A stretch of DNA of 64,000 bases from Trissonchulus latispiculum (Eukaryota; Nematoda; Enoplea; Enoplida; Ironidae), in assembly GCA_030248195.1 (NCBI GenBank), contig JASAND010017918.1, forward strand, positions 1 through 64,000. The letters are read 5' to 3'. Below, piece after piece: positions 43,005 through 55,080 of this stretch. Within the stretch, counting starts at the first letter, position 1. The number at the start of each line of letters is the position of its first letter. The notes beneath the pieces were generated by a model. That model saw nothing but the letters and a program-made list of their open reading frames with translations. It did no database searches and was not told the origin of the DNA. The position numbers and the translations under genes were made by a program.

Positions 43005-43435
43005 TACTTAAGCTAAAATAAGGATAGTCACAATAAAAATTTGAATAAGCACAACCTAAATTAGATTACTGTGTTGAATTTTCAAAACAAGCTGGGTACA
43101 ATGCTTCGAGTTGAAAAAATCGCTGATTTTGCATTTTCTTTAAAATACAGTCAGTTAACATTGCAAATATTTCTACAAACTTCACTAAAATTTACTAAAT
43201 CCAAAAAAACTCCCTACTAATAGAACATCTAACGGTGACCATAGACTGTTAGCTCTAAATTATCAGTCAAAAACTAACACTGTTGAAGTATATGCAACAA
43301 ACACTGTTAGATTTACTGTTATAACACTGTTAGTTATCAGTTAACAGTGAGTTAACAGTGTTAGACTTTATGCAACGGAAACCACTGTTAAACTGTTTGA
43401 CTGTTAGACTGATAAAACTTTTATGCAACAGGGCC

Positions 43436-44090
43436 CAGATCGTAAACTGGAGGAACGTCGCCCATCGCCCACTACTACTACGGATTCATGACCATAAGTG
43501 GGCACTGATCGCCGCCGCTGCTTAGATCGTCGAAGAGAAGTCTGCGGGCAGTCGGAGGGCTCCAACTCCCATTCAACCGGTCCACTATCAAGTGCGTCAT
43601 CCAAGAGGTTCTGGAAAATGGAAAATCAAAGTCGTCAAGAAAGTGGGCTGAAATTGGATTTAGTTTTCGTTAAACTTAAGTATTATGTGCATTTATGTAC
43701 GTGATTCTTTTATTTATGAGGTCGTTGTTTGCAAACACTGCTATTTTCTGTCTCATATTTTCTCGCTCATACTGGTTAGTAGACAATTTCTATTTTGAAT
43801 GGAATCATTCGATGACTGTCACTTACCGGAGTAATATCTGTCTGGAATATCTGTCTGCCTATCTGGAAGCAGGGGGGGGTTTAGGGTCGTCTTTTTTCAA
43901 AAGTCCCATTTTCGAAAAAATACCCCCGGTTTACCCCTGCTGTAAAAACAGTATAATTATCTTTAACACGCAGTTTCTCCTTCCACCACGCTTCATTGGG
44001 CATACTTTCCAGCAAGACCTCGAATTCCGAGCCCAGTTTCGGATCCAGCTGCTGTCGACGCTCACTGTCCCGTTTCTCCCTGGGATACAC
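43436..44090 (-). pseudogene. Unknown minus-strand gene, two exons, cut by Harbinger end
   Basis: Exon 44090-43935 reads VYPREKRDSERRQQLDPKLG, FEVLLESMPNEAWWKEKLRV and ends GGG before GTAAAC. Exon 43610-43436 starts after TTTTCCATTTTCCAG and reads NLLDDALDSGPVEWELEPSD and LRRSKQRRRSVPTYGH. Both are phase 0 at the junction. The frame then runs into the Harbinger TIR, which replaces the rest. No family recognised. Composition (charged, Trp-containing, basic cluster) is protein-like. The upstream limit of the first exon is not established. Confidence 0.45.
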
Positions 44091-44109
44091 CTTTTCATTC
44101 CCTCATTTC

Positions 44110-44960
44110 AGCCTGTTCGACGCCGACTTTTGCTGGAGCAGGGAGGCCGACTTGATTTTTGGAGCCGGTCCTGCTCCATCTTTTCCGGTGGTGATACGTT
44201 TTCGTTTAAGCACAGACTTTACTCTTCCGGCGGTGCAACCATTGGATCCGGTGGACTTTTGTAAGCCCAACATACGGCCACCGATAATTGATGTCCCTGA
44301 CTGCGGTCTGATGCTGTATCAGCTGTGACCGCTTCTCAAAAGCCTGACGACAAGTCTGGCTGAGGTAGCCAATTTCAGGCTGACAACCGCTATGTAGCTG
44401 ACTGCTGTAAATACAAAAACTGCATAAAATAATGAATAAAGCAGCATCCTTTTGTAATGGTAAGTAATATTTTAAATTTTATTTTTAAAAATTTTCAAAC
44501 CAGCTAGATAATTCACGTCGCCATTGGTCAATGCGTCAAAAAACCTAATTTTTCGATTTTAACGGACCAAAGTTGCCCACAGATCTAACTTGGTCTACGC
44601 AAAAGAATAGTGGGTATCAGTTTGTAATCAAATATATACAGCTCACCGAAAGGAATAAGTGTCAATGACACTGTACACATTCGGCGGTGATCCATGCGTC
44701 CTGTCTTGTTCGGCTGCACGATTGTGACATTCACGCTCCCATTCGAAATACACAAAATCTCATCTCGGACAGAGTTGACCCACCACCCTATCGGGTTTGG
44801 TCAGCTGGTACAAAAACGGCACGCCAGATCCGGGGGAAGGTCTGGGCCGGGGACTAAAAAATGGATTGCCGGTACCAGGACCGGTTTTCAAGATCTGGAC
44901 AGACCGGCTTGTACCAAGTTAGCAAACCCAAAATGTAGAGTTTCTCCAAACTACCCAGTT
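44110..44960 (-). pseudogene. Zinc-finger-like paralogue, copy 1 (degenerate)
   Basis: The upstream exon (about 44960-44655) is homologous to that of copy 2 but has a TGA where copy 2 has Cys-Tyr (LCPR-stop-DFVYFEWERE). It ends TTTCG before GTGAGC. The downstream exon (from ~44410) starts after TTTTTGTATTTACAG and reads GCQPEIGYLSQTCRQAFEKR then SQLIQHQT, having lost the first finger Cys. The premature stop and lost ligand make it a likely pseudogene. Confidence 0.5.
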
Positions 44961-45779
44961 CGGACCAGCAAAAATTCTGTTTAAAGCGACCAAGCGCATA
45001 TCTGCGGTTATCACGGTCCCGTCCACCCCTCCACAAATCGTATCCACCTTTATTGAAAAAAGAACAAAGAAAATACTTTCAAAAGTACCCAATAAAAGAC
45101 GATGTAAAAGGCGCTGTGCTGCATATAATGGCCTTGCCCGATTTCGCAGAACCCTGCACTTGTAGAAATCGTTAATTCCTGTAGTTTCTACAGGACTCTT
45201 TTGAAACACTCGATGATTTTGCTGTTGATGATGATGGTGACTGCCAGGCGCAGATGATGTCGAATGGGAGGGGTGGACCACCCAAGCACCATGACTGCAG
45301 TCCAGGAGTGGGTGTGGCTACGTTCATGAAAAAATTACCTACTACTTTTCAAAAACAGGCACGGTAGCTCTCAAAACTAGTTCCAAAAGTGTGGTAGTGT
45401 AAAAATTGTTATTGTTGTTGTTTGTAAATGCCTGGCTTCTCGACCGACCGGCCATATTATGAGGATAATTCGACATGGCGATGGCAAGACAATATAGAAG
45501 CTTGGCATTTGTGTGGGTGGCTCGACTTAATATTCTATGGCTTGGGAGGCTCTCGAGGGGCGAGTCATTTTGCGCGGCGGACGAAAATGTTTTAAATTCA
45601 AGAGTTGGAATTCTCAGCCTATTTTCAGGGCAAAACTTGGTACCAAAAGAAATATGATGACTGTATAAGCTAAAGCTTCTGGTTAAATCGTTAACAAAGC
45701 TGTCCATTGCAAGGAGGGTCTGACAAACATTGGTGTTTCCCAGATTGGCAGCTAGCCACTGATCTTATAATTACAATAA

Positions 45780-46004
45780 TAATAATTATAACAGTTATAA
45801 TAATAATTATATTAATAAACCACCTTAACTTTACGATAATAACAATGGAATTTTTTAGTCAACTTTCAGAGAATGGTCAAACTTACAATTACTTTTCTTG
45901 AACGATCAGTGCGATCAGGAGAGAAGCTTAAAGGTGGGCGTTATTTGCGGAGGATTTGTATGGTATGATTTTTGAAAGGAAGATGCTCAGTTTTACCTAA
46001 ACAC
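45780..46004. repeat. Duplicated ~220-bp block, copy a
   Basis: The AATAATTATATTAATAAACC start and the CAACTTTCAGAGAATGGTCA core are repeated at 47790-48000 and, partly, at 48786-48930. It is always adjacent to the zinc-finger-like exons, so it belongs to the same local segmental duplication. Confidence 0.75.
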
Positions 46005-46070
46005 CCAATGACAAGTCTGGCAGACGAAGCCAATCTCAGGCTGGCAACCGTTCCGCCGCTGACTTCTGTA
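46005..46070 (-). repeat. Extra 5' fragment of the zinc-finger exon
   Basis: A ~60-bp duplicate of the start of the downstream zinc-finger exon with its acceptor (TTTACAG) and upstream intron sequence to ~46130. It ends abruptly next to the repeat shared by 45.8 and 47.8 kb. It marks one junction of the local duplications. Confidence 0.6.
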
Positions 46071-46155
46071 AATACAACAAAACTGCATGAATTCATGAAT
46101 AAAGCAGCATCCTTTTTGTAATGATTTGTGAAATTATTTATAATTTCACCAGCGG

Positions 46156-47020
46156 CTAGGGCTTGGTCTTGGTCTTGAAGTATTTGAAATTGTCAGACTT
46201 AACAATATCATTCACAAGAACAGTCGCATAGCAGTCAGAACACTGCAGCTGAGGGGCGGCCGGCATTTCCAAGACATTCGCTTTTTGCTTCATCACAGAC
46301 GTTTCTCTTCCGACGGTGGAACCAGTCTGTGAGGGTTGCTTGAGCGTACATAAGGTCAGCGATGACCTGTGGCTGCTGTAATCGGTCTGATGCTGTTTCA
46401 ACCGCGACCGATCCTTAAACACCCAATGACAAGTCTGGCAGACGAAGCCAATCTCAGACTGGCAACCGTTCCCCCGCTGACTTCTGTAAATACAACAAAA
46501 CTACATGAATTAATGAATAAAGCAGCATCCTTTTTGTAATGGTTAGTGAAATTATAAATTTTAAGTTTAAATACTTTCAAACCAGCCAGATAATTCACGT
46601 CGCCAGTGGTCAATGCGCCAAAACACGAATTATTTATTTTCAAATAGGTCAAAGCTGCTCACAGATCTATTAATTTGGTCAACACAAAAGAATCAAGTGC
46701 CTATTAGTTTGTAATCAAATATGTACAGCTCACCGAATGGAATGACACAGAGATTCTTCGATGAACAATACACCTTCTCGTGCTCTTCTACATGAACGTG
46801 AATATTACGATCCCATTTGAAATACACAAAATAGCATCTCGGGCAGGATCGACTCACCACCCGATTGGGATGGGTCAGATGGTAAAAATACGGCAGACCT
46901 GATCCGGGGGAACGTCTGGGCCTGAAGCCAACGATGGGCCACCGGTACCAGGACCGAAATCCGGACCAGTGGGACCCTGTTGTAAAGGTTCCGACCTTCC
47001 CAGCACACCTCGAGACCTTC
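46156..47020 (-). CDS. Zinc-finger-like gene, copy 2
   Basis: The upstream exon (about 47020-46733) follows TTTTGCTATCTGTAG and reads SHWSGFRSWYRWPIVGFRPR, then SRSCPRCYFVYFKWDRNIHV and HVEEHEKVYC, ending TTCG before GTGAGC. The downstream exon (about 46488-46156) follows TTGTATTTACAG and contains GFVCQTCHWVFKDRSRLKQH, fitting F-x-C-x2-C-x3-F-x5-L-x2-H of a C2H2 finger, and later LQCSDCYATV. Phase at the obvious splice pair would read the downstream exon in a different frame (EVSGGTVASLRLASS). Either another exon intervenes or the finger frame is not used. Possible nucleic-acid-binding host protein; family unknown. Confidence 0.45.
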
Positions 47021-47301
47021 TACAGATAGCAAAATTAGAGATCCTTGTAGATTTCCTGGACCTAACGCAAGATGAAAAAGATCAAATTGCAAGAAAAACA
47101 AGCGTAATAATAACACACTGAAGCAAACGGGTTCAATTTAAAGTATAGTCAGAGGGGGGAACATGACGGAAAAGAAGTGGAAAACATGGTCGCCTACTCC
47201 CTAACCATAGCAGCTATAGCTGTCTGCCTAGTATAGCCCATTAGAAAGAGTTAGTTTAGAATATACCATACAGTACCAGATTGGTTTCTAAGTTCAATTC
47301 T

Positions 47302-47720
47302 CTAAGTAGAGTACAGCGCGGTGGAAGATAGAAACCCAAATTTTCGAATTTTTGTTAACGTTACCATATTTATATGTTCACCAGTGGCTAGTTCTTGGTC
47401 TTGGTCTTTGGTCTTGATGCATTTGAAATTATCAGACTTTACAATATCATTCACAAGAACAGTCGCATAGCAGTCAGGACACTGCAGCTGAAGGGCGGCC
47501 GGCATTTCCAAGACATTCGCTTTTTGCTTCATCACAGACGTTTCTCTTCCGACGGTGGAACCAGTCTGTGAGGGTTGCTTGAGCGTACATAAGGTCAGCG
47601 ATGACCTATGGCTGCTGTAATCGGTCTGATGGTGTTTCAACCGCGACCGATCCTTAAACACCCAATGACAAGTCTGGCAGACGAAGCCAATCTCAGACTG
47701 GCAACCGTTCCCCCGCTGAC
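47302..47720 (-). CDS. Zinc-finger-like exon, copy 3
   Basis: Nearly identical to the copy-2 downstream exon over FKDRSRLKHHQTDYSSHRSS, LTLCTLKQPSQTGSTVGRET and ALQLQCPDCYATVLVND, with a longer C-terminus (QELATGEHINMVTLTKIRKF). It is preceded by the same TTGTATTTACAG acceptor. I see no matching upstream exon between 47.8 and 49 kb, so this copy may be incomplete. Confidence 0.45.
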
Positions 47721-47789
47721 TTCTGTAAATACAACAAAACTACATGAATTAATGAATAAAGCAGCATCCTTTTTGTAATGGTTAGTGAA

Positions 47790-48000
47790 ATTATAAATAA
47801 TTATATTAATAAACCACCTTAACTTTACAATAATAATGGAATTTTTTATAGTCAACTTTCAGAGAATGGTCAAACTTACAATTACTTTTCTTGAACCATC
47901 AGTGCAATCAGGAGGAAAGCTCAAAGGTGGAAGTTATTTGCGGAGGATTATTTATTATGGTGTGAGTTTTGAAAGGAAAATCCTTAGTTTTACCTTACTT
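47790..48000. repeat. Duplicated ~220-bp block, copy b
   Basis: Second copy of the 45780-46004 block, with small indels. A third, partial and more diverged copy lies at 48786-48930. Confidence 0.75.
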
Positions 48001-48164
48001 TATTCCATGACTTTAGTATAGTTGTAGTTCCTAGATTTAGAATTTTAGTTATTGAGTGCCGATAATGGAATGTCGTAAACAGTGTAACGATTAAATCACA
48101 AATTCTCCAAGTTTTTGAAACAAAATTATTAGTCGCTGCCTGTAGCTACGCCGTAATTAGCAAA

Positions 48165-48405
48165 TTGGATCTCAGTGACCCCCGCCGCAAATTAGTACCC
48201 AGTGGAAACGGGGAAGCTCACTCGCTCTATGCTTGTGTGTTAAACCTCGAAAACACAAGCAGTACGTGCGCAAATTTTTTGTGTCTGCTTCGAGCTTTAT
48301 AACAGAAGAATAGCGCGCGAATTTCTTTGAAGTGAGGGGTCTGATTTGCGGGGGGGTTAGCCGCTGCAGATAGTTGATTAGATGATGCTTTGAAGTGAAC
48401 ATACA
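48165..48405. repeat. MITE-like GACCCCC...GCAAATTAG element copy
   Basis: CCGCAAATTAGTACCCAGT, CTCACTCGCTCTATGCTTGT and the complement GGGTCTGATTTGCGGGG match the inner parts of elements at 54.3 and 55.4 kb. The outer AGAGTACATAATA TIRs of those copies are not present here. Confidence 0.6.
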
Positions 48406-50737
48406 CAGTTGTGAGGGGGATTAGCTGTTAGCGAACATAGCATGTACCTTGAACTGATAACAGAGAGCTTGCCTGCTGTCATTATGTATTCTTGTTATTA
48501 TTAAGGCATTTGCGGTGGAAAGTTTGCCTTAAAAGACCCACGCTTTGTCTTTAAAAACAACATAACAGAGGGGAAACTTTCAAAGAATTGATTTAATATT
48601 CATATGTACTACACACTTGCAGCTGCATACATTCTCAAAAATACTGAAATGATCATACGTGTAACACAATGACAAAACCCGGCAAACGGAGTTCTTAATT
48701 TCGTTGGTAACTATATCTGATGTAACTACTAATCTGATGCAAGGGTCATAGGTGGTAGATTACACTAAACAGCAGTTACTAGTCTTGTTATAATAATTAT
48801 ATTAATAAACTACCTTAAACTTTATGATAACAATAATAATGGAATTTTTTATCACCAATCTATAAGGAAACTTCAAACCTACATTTTAGCTTTTTGAAGA
48901 ATTTAGATTGAACCATCAGTGCGATCAGGATAAATCGCAGTCATTTCATAAATACATATCGAGTATATGTCGTGCCCAAACCCCGGTCTGGGCAAACAAT
49001 GTTTTGCCCAATCCTAGTTTGGGCAACCGGTTTCTAGAATCTCTAAAATTTTTGAAAAATTCCAATCTTAAGCACTATTTCTTCAAAAGTATTGTAACTG
49101 TTCAAATAGAAAACATGAAACATGAAAACAGAGAACTGCAAAATCACTAAAAGAATATTGTTATTAGAAGTGAGTGCTTCTTACATCTTGACTACATAAA
49201 ATATTTATTTTAGGACAAAGCTTAGTTTTGCACAGACCGGGCCAAACTAATTTGCCAAAAACAACACGGGAATTATATTAGTCCGCAACAACAGTACTAC
49301 ATTAATCGACAGTTCCTAGTGCTCATTGTGCAATGTTCTTTGATAAGAATTTTCTGCCCATAAGGTATTCACTAGTAGCTTTAAAAGGATAATTGTGAGC
49401 TGACATTTTGTGGTAAAAACTATAGCAGCCAATGACTCCAGTTAAGTTAAAGGACGTGCAAGATATTCAACACAAACACAACTTAGAACTCACAAATACC
49501 AGGCAGGTTCGGGTAATTCTTAGAGACCAAGTATCATAGAAATATGCAAAGAAATAAATTTAACAGATGACTGGATTGGCAGGTACGACCAGAAATGGGG
49601 ACGTTTAAATATAGAAGTAGGGGGCCAAATCAGTAAGCATCAGAAACAATAACAAACAGGAGGAGTCCTAGGTTACCTAAAGACATTCAAGGGACACTAG
49701 CAACAAAACAAGCAGAGGGGGAAAGACGTATAAAAATACTTGAGACAATCCTAACAACCGACCGCTCCTTGTCAAAGAAAAACTGAAGACTGACTACTTT
49801 TGATTATTGCACTCAGACCACCCCCTAGTTAGCCAATCAACGGAAACCGTTGATTTCGAAACACTTTTAAACAATTTTGATTGGCTGCTGATATTGACAT
49901 AGCATAGGATAAGTCTAGAAAATTATTCAAATTTACAGGGCCGCACAGCAGCCAGACAGACTGAATAAAACGCAGACATGTCATACACAGAATGCCATTA
50001 GAAACAAACATTCACACGTGAATTTCACAACACACACTCCAAAATAATTTATACACTTACACACGCATCTAAAATAGCCTCCATTACATCGTCACACTAT
50101 TCTAGGAATGCGTGGTTCGAGGGTAGATTTCTCCTTTCAATAGCTCAGTCAAGTACACTAAACACCCAGTACACTGGATTAGAATAGCTCCAGATACTAC
50201 CAAACTGGAACACAGGGGTCACAATTATAACTCACAACAGTCCATTAAAGGAACGATCTTGCTGAGAAATCCACTAAATTGCTTAAGTATGAGATCTACG
50301 TGACAGTTCAGCGTAGTTCTATCGTTTCGGTAAATACATAGTAAAATTTAAGTATTATCCAATTAAGTTAATTACAGTCAAAAATTAAGTACATACAGTT
50401 TCATACAGAATCGTGGTCAACAGCTCTGAACATTTGACACTAACATTTAACAAGCTGAAAATTCACATAGGTTTTTAACGAATTCTCATGCAAGTCTCAA
50501 AATTTTGCCTACTCCTTTTTTGTTTTTATTAACTCTCAAGTTACCTTACGAATCGCTGGGTTCATTAATTGCGCTGCCGTTGTGAATATAGTACATATTG
50601 GCGTGTACAAAATTGTAATACATGTTATAAATGTTCTTTGTCCTACCTCAACCATAAATTTTGCTTTTTGATCGCTAATTAAAAACGGGTTTGAGATTCT
50701 TACTCATTGCCCAGTAAACACCGTAGATGTTCCTTTT
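48406..50737. other. No gene recognised
   Basis: AT-rich DNA with short frames only. The block at 50229-50347 (GAACGATCTTGCTGAGAAAT, ATGAGATCTACGTGACAGTT) recurs at 54105-54187, showing another dispersed repeat. Nothing else is identifiable. Confidence 0.5.
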
Positions 50738-50754
50738 CAGTAAAGTAGGAAACT

Positions 50755-50868
<114 letters not shown>

Positions 50869-51614
50869 ACACCGGACTTCAAAGGTCTCAAATGTACAAC
50901 TTTACTGATATATAATTTCAGTAGACAATTTCATTTCTTACATTACTGACAAAGAGTGATTGTCAATGATGTAGTACATCACTAAAAAGTTTTCAGTAAA
51001 GCAGTACATTTATGTTTGCTTTTTGTCTTTATGCTATAGAGGGAGAAAATTTACAGACTGAAGACCTAAGGATATTGACAAGATCTAGTTCCAGAAATTT
51101 AAACAATAGAAGGAACAGATTACTAAGGATAATTTTGAAAACTAAGTTTGGTTTAAACAATACACTATTTGATAAAATCTGTAAATCTTTAATGTTTTCC
51201 ACTTACTAAGACTTAACGTTTTAAACAAAGTATTTTTGCGGTGATCTGAAACATATTGTAGATTTATTGCAGGTTCCTCTTCCAATTTTAAAATTACAAT
51301 GAAAAAACTATGAACCTTACCATCTGTCAGTCTAGCTAAAACTTATCATAATCTTTATTGGGTTGCCGCTTTTTCAACAAAAAGGCAACCCTTTAACTTG
51401 GGTATGTCCGTTATTTATTATTTATTATTCTCCGGATTCTTGTCCCCCCCTCTATCTCGAGATTGGAAAGGGGTAGAGAGGTGGTTGATACCTCATTTTG
51501 AAGGTCTTGACTTGAACTGCTCCCGGAAGCGCGGGGAGCCCCGGGGGAGCAGAGGTGCTCCCGGAGCAGCCCCGTGAGTAAAAATGAGTAAAATAAAAAA
51601 CTTGTCCAAATGAG

Positions 51615-52150
51615 CTAATTTTGGTATCATTCGAAAGCTCTCGGCGAGTAATGAAAAAGTTGTAATAGGGTCAAGGCCTGAAAATGCACTCATTTTGAGT
51701 TACGAGGCCGAAAATGGTCAAAAATGACCAAAAACGGTCAAAATGGCTCAAAATTGAAAGTTCTCGGATCAAGCTCATATCGGTATCATTCGAAAGCTCT
51801 CGTTATGTAGATGAAAAGTTGTAATAGGGCCAACGCACCAAAGTGGAGGAGAAATGAGTTACGGAGCCTCAAATGGGTCAAAAATGGCCAAAATCGGTCA
51901 AAATGGGTCAAAATTGAAAGTAAACGAAACCGCCCAATATGGATATCATTCGAAAGCTCTCGTTGCGTAGATAAAATGTTGTAATAGGGCCAAAGCACCA
52001 AAATGTACAGAAAATGAGTTACGGGGCATCAAAGGGTCAAATATGGCCAAAGCCGGCCAAAATGGATCAAAATCAAAAGTTATGGAAAACGACAATATGG
52101 GTATCAATCGAAAGATCTCTTTGAGTATATAAAAAGCTGTCATAGGGACA
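51615..52150. repeat. ~159-bp tandem repeat, about four units
   Basis: The landmark ATCATTCGAAAGCTCT recurs at about 51627, 51785, 51945 and 52103 (ATCAATCGAAAGATCT). Each unit includes AAAAGTTGTAATAGGG and GGTCAAAAATGGCCAAAA. The same TATCATTCGAAAGCTC...TTGTAATAG pattern appears in the foldback at 11.3-11.9 kb. Confidence 0.85.
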
Positions 52151-53311
52151 AGGGGTAATATCGTAGGATAATTGACTTATCTTATTTATAAGAGGAAAGA
52201 TGCAGCGGCAACCCGTTCATGTTTGCTCAGGCAACTTTGCTTGTGTTAGCTTATGTTTATGTTAGCAGTTAACTGTTAAGTTGAGTTTAAGTTTAAATAA
52301 GTTTAAGTTTTAGTTTAAAAAGTTTGACAAAGTCAAATATGTGCATTCCTTAAGCCAAACTCAACTTTCAAGTTTTTAATTCTAATAACTACTATTTTAA
52401 TATCAAAATTGCGATAACAAGCAATATTTTGTGCAAAAGGTGTGTTTCCGTTGGGCGAACACTTTAGTAAATTGTAAGCCTGCTGCGCAGCTAATAATTG
52501 TTTATAACTGGCTTTCCTGCTTATTAACAGAAACTATACGTGCAAAACATTGTGTGATTTTTATAAGATGTTTGAACAAATTACCGATACACCGATAAAT
52601 GATGGAAAAGTGTGTAATTTGTCTAGCTATCTCTTCATCTGTTTTATGCTTTGAAGAATTTTCGCTGAGCAGTTAATGATCAAATTTAATGAGTCATCAG
52701 AATACAGAATATGGAACTGTCAGATTAGCGAAGCAATTTACTTTCACATATGCATAATTACATTGATTGGAAGTAGAAACTTTGGAAATTAGAAATTCAC
52801 ACGCAAAAGATGCCGGCCCTATCTTAAACCACTGCACACACGCTTTTATGGCGAAACCTATCTTTTTCAAGCAAAATGCGTGTGAGGGCATGGGCCGAGC
52901 AAACATAAGAGACCTGCTGCGCTGAGGCGCAGCAGGAAAAATAGGAAAACCGCAATAAATCGGCAGGCTTAGTTTTCAAAATTATCCTAAAATCTGTTCT
53001 GTAATCTGTTCCTTCTATTGTTTAAATTTCTGGAATTAGATCTTGTCAATAGCCTTTGGTCAGACTGTAAATTTTCTCCCTCTATAGCATAAAGACAGGA
53101 AGCAAACATAAATGTACTGATTTACTGTAAACGTTTTAGTGATGTACTACATCACTGACAATCACTCAGTGATGTACTACATTACTGAAATTTGTCAGCA
53201 AAGTTGTACATTTGAAACCTTTGAAGTCCGATGTACAACTTGACTAGTGATGTAGTACATCACTGAAATTTTCTAGGGATGTAGTACATCACTAAATGTA
53301 CTACTTTACTG

Positions 53312-54185
53312 CGACATATATCTTTGGTTGCTTATAATGTGTCGGGTTGGGAAAAGTGCTTGAAATAACTAAATATAGTCTTGTTGATCAGTATAAAAAT
53401 ACTCAGTTGTTCTCCTATTCGATCAAACTTTTCATGATCGCCTGTTTTGTTTAGATGCATTTGTTCTATCCACTACCTTTAAATATGAGCCCAGATTTTT
53501 CAACAATTGCTTAACCTGGATGTGTTGATGCGGGGTTCTTTCATCTACAGCTCTAGCCACCTATGCTAAGCTAGTTCAGATTTACAACATTTTGGTCCTC
53601 AGTTCTGATTTTATAAATTATTTTTTTACTGTATAATGCAGAAACTGTTGACACCGATTATTAGAAATGTTGTATCTAAAGTCTCATAAAACCATATATT
53701 TTCGGAATCTTTGCTGCGAGACGAACATTTTTATAAAATTTAAAATCTTTTAAAATTTCAAAAATTTTAAAATATCGGTTTTTCGGGGACTTGTTCGGAC
53801 CGTTTAAGCTATTCACCGCATTCTTTCAGAAAAATTTTCCCATCCGAAGGCGCATCGACTGACACAAGAACTACAAAAATCGGTTGAGAAATAAGCATCT
53901 TATTTTATTATGCCGGAAAATCTTGGAATTTTGACGCGAAAAGCTTTTTCCGGCCATTTCTGCTTACCCCTTGTCCAAATTTTCCTTATCCCTTGCCTCT
54001 GACGGCAACAGGGCTTGTACCTTGTTCTGGCTGGGGGGGGGCTTGGACCCCCCCACACCCCCCCCCCGAGTTAACCTATGATTATAACTCACAATAGTGC
54101 ATTAAAGGAACGATCTTGCTGAGAAATCCACTAATTGCTCAAGTATGAGATCTACGTGACAGTTCAGCGAAGTTCTATCGTTTCG
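53312..54185. other. No gene; contains a diverged palindrome relative
   Basis: About 53690-53930 is related to one arm of the 12.4-13.7 kb palindrome. A G-run/C-run hairpin (GGCTGGGGGGGGGCTTGG with CCCCCCACACCCC) lies at 54027-54070. No coding region is supported. Confidence 0.5.
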
Positions 54186-54189
54186 GTTA

Positions 54190-54830
54190 ATACCAAGAGT
54201 ACATAATACCAAAAGTACATAATACATAAGAGTATGACAGCTGGCATACTCTATGTATTATCAGCTTGCACATCCTCTGCACGCTAACGGCTGACCCCCC
54301 CCCCCCGCAAATTGGACCCCAGTGACCCCCCCCCCGCAAATTAGTACCCAGTCGAAACGGGGGTACGCTCACTCGCTCTATGCTTGTGTGCTAAAGCTCG
54401 AAAACACAAGCACTGCGTGCGCGAGTTTTGTGTCTGTTTCGAGCTTTAGAACACATTCATAGCGGCTAAAATTTTTTGAAGTGAAGGGTCCAATTTGCGG
54501 AGGGGGGTCAGCCGTTAGCGTGCAGAGGATGTGTCACGCTTATAATACATAGCGTATGACTGCTGTCATACTCTTATGTATTATGTACTCTTGATAATAC
54601 ATAAGAGTATGACAAGCGTCATACGCTATGTATTATCAAGAGTACATAATAATAAGAGTATGCCACTAGGCAAGCTCTATGTTATCAGAGCAAAAACTAT
54701 GCTCTGCTCGCTAACGGCCCACCCCTCCCCCCCCCCCCGCAAATTAGACCCTTCACTTCAAAGAATTTTGTGCCCTATGTTTGTGTTCAAGCTCACAGCA
54801 GGCACAAAATTCGCGCACGCACTGATAATT
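54190..54830. repeat. Compound MITE cluster, AGAGTACATAATACATAAG ends
   Basis: A complete element (about 54190-54595) has AGAGTACATAATACATAAG ends, TATGACAGC palindromes and an inner C-rich/G-rich stem (GACCCCC, GGGGGGTC). It is followed by a second, truncated element (54596-54822) that stops at GCGCACGCACTG, where a GGCCGG-rich element begins. Confidence 0.65.
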
Positions 54831-54834
54831 CGGC

Positions 54835-55080
54835 CGGGTAATGCAAACCGGCCGGCCGATCGGCCGGTTTAAAAAGGCCGGCCAGTCCCATTTTTGCCCT
54901 ATTTTTCGTGTATTTTTCAAAATTTTTAGCATTAAATGATGCATACAGTTACTCCTGGTTATATACAACAGACAAAATCGAGTAGTGTCCTTTTTCCGAA
55001 GACCGGCCGGCCGGCCGGCCTGCTGCTTCTGACCCGGGCGGCCGGATTGGCGGGTTTTCCTCGGCCGGTCAACACTCTAC
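54835..55080. repeat. GGCCGG-rich inverted repeat
   Basis: ATTCGGCCGGGTAATGCAAAC at left pairs with GTTTTCCTCGGCCGG at right, with CGGCCGGCCGGCC runs near 55005. It resembles the intronic block at 28076-28405. Boundaries are uncertain. Confidence 0.5.

Larger units (their letters stand above)
40330..43435. mobile_element. PIF/Harbinger transposon (right end defined)
   Basis: The element contains the Myb-like gene (+) and transposase (-). The right end reads TTTTATGCAACAGGGCC and is followed by CAG (43436-43438). Inward from that end, GGCCCTGTTGCATAAAA matches the 13.1-kb MITE terminus. Repeated TAACAGTGTTAG-type motifs occupy 43240-43400. I could not find a matching left TIR between 39.5 and 40.3 kb, so the left boundary is approximate or lost. 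Confidence 0.7.

Noticed and set aside
43695..44328. Plus-strand frames of 110-189 codons
   Set aside because: They are antisense to phase-consistent minus-strand exons and to the zinc-finger-like exon copies, and have no motif of their own.
44919..45707. Minus-strand frames beginning MVHPSHSTSS (45281) and MDSFVNDLTR (45707)
   Set aside because: They look partly protein-like (His/Gln- and Asn-rich stretches) and could be upstream exons of the zinc-finger-like locus. No convincing splice junction or family match was found, so they are not annotated as genes.
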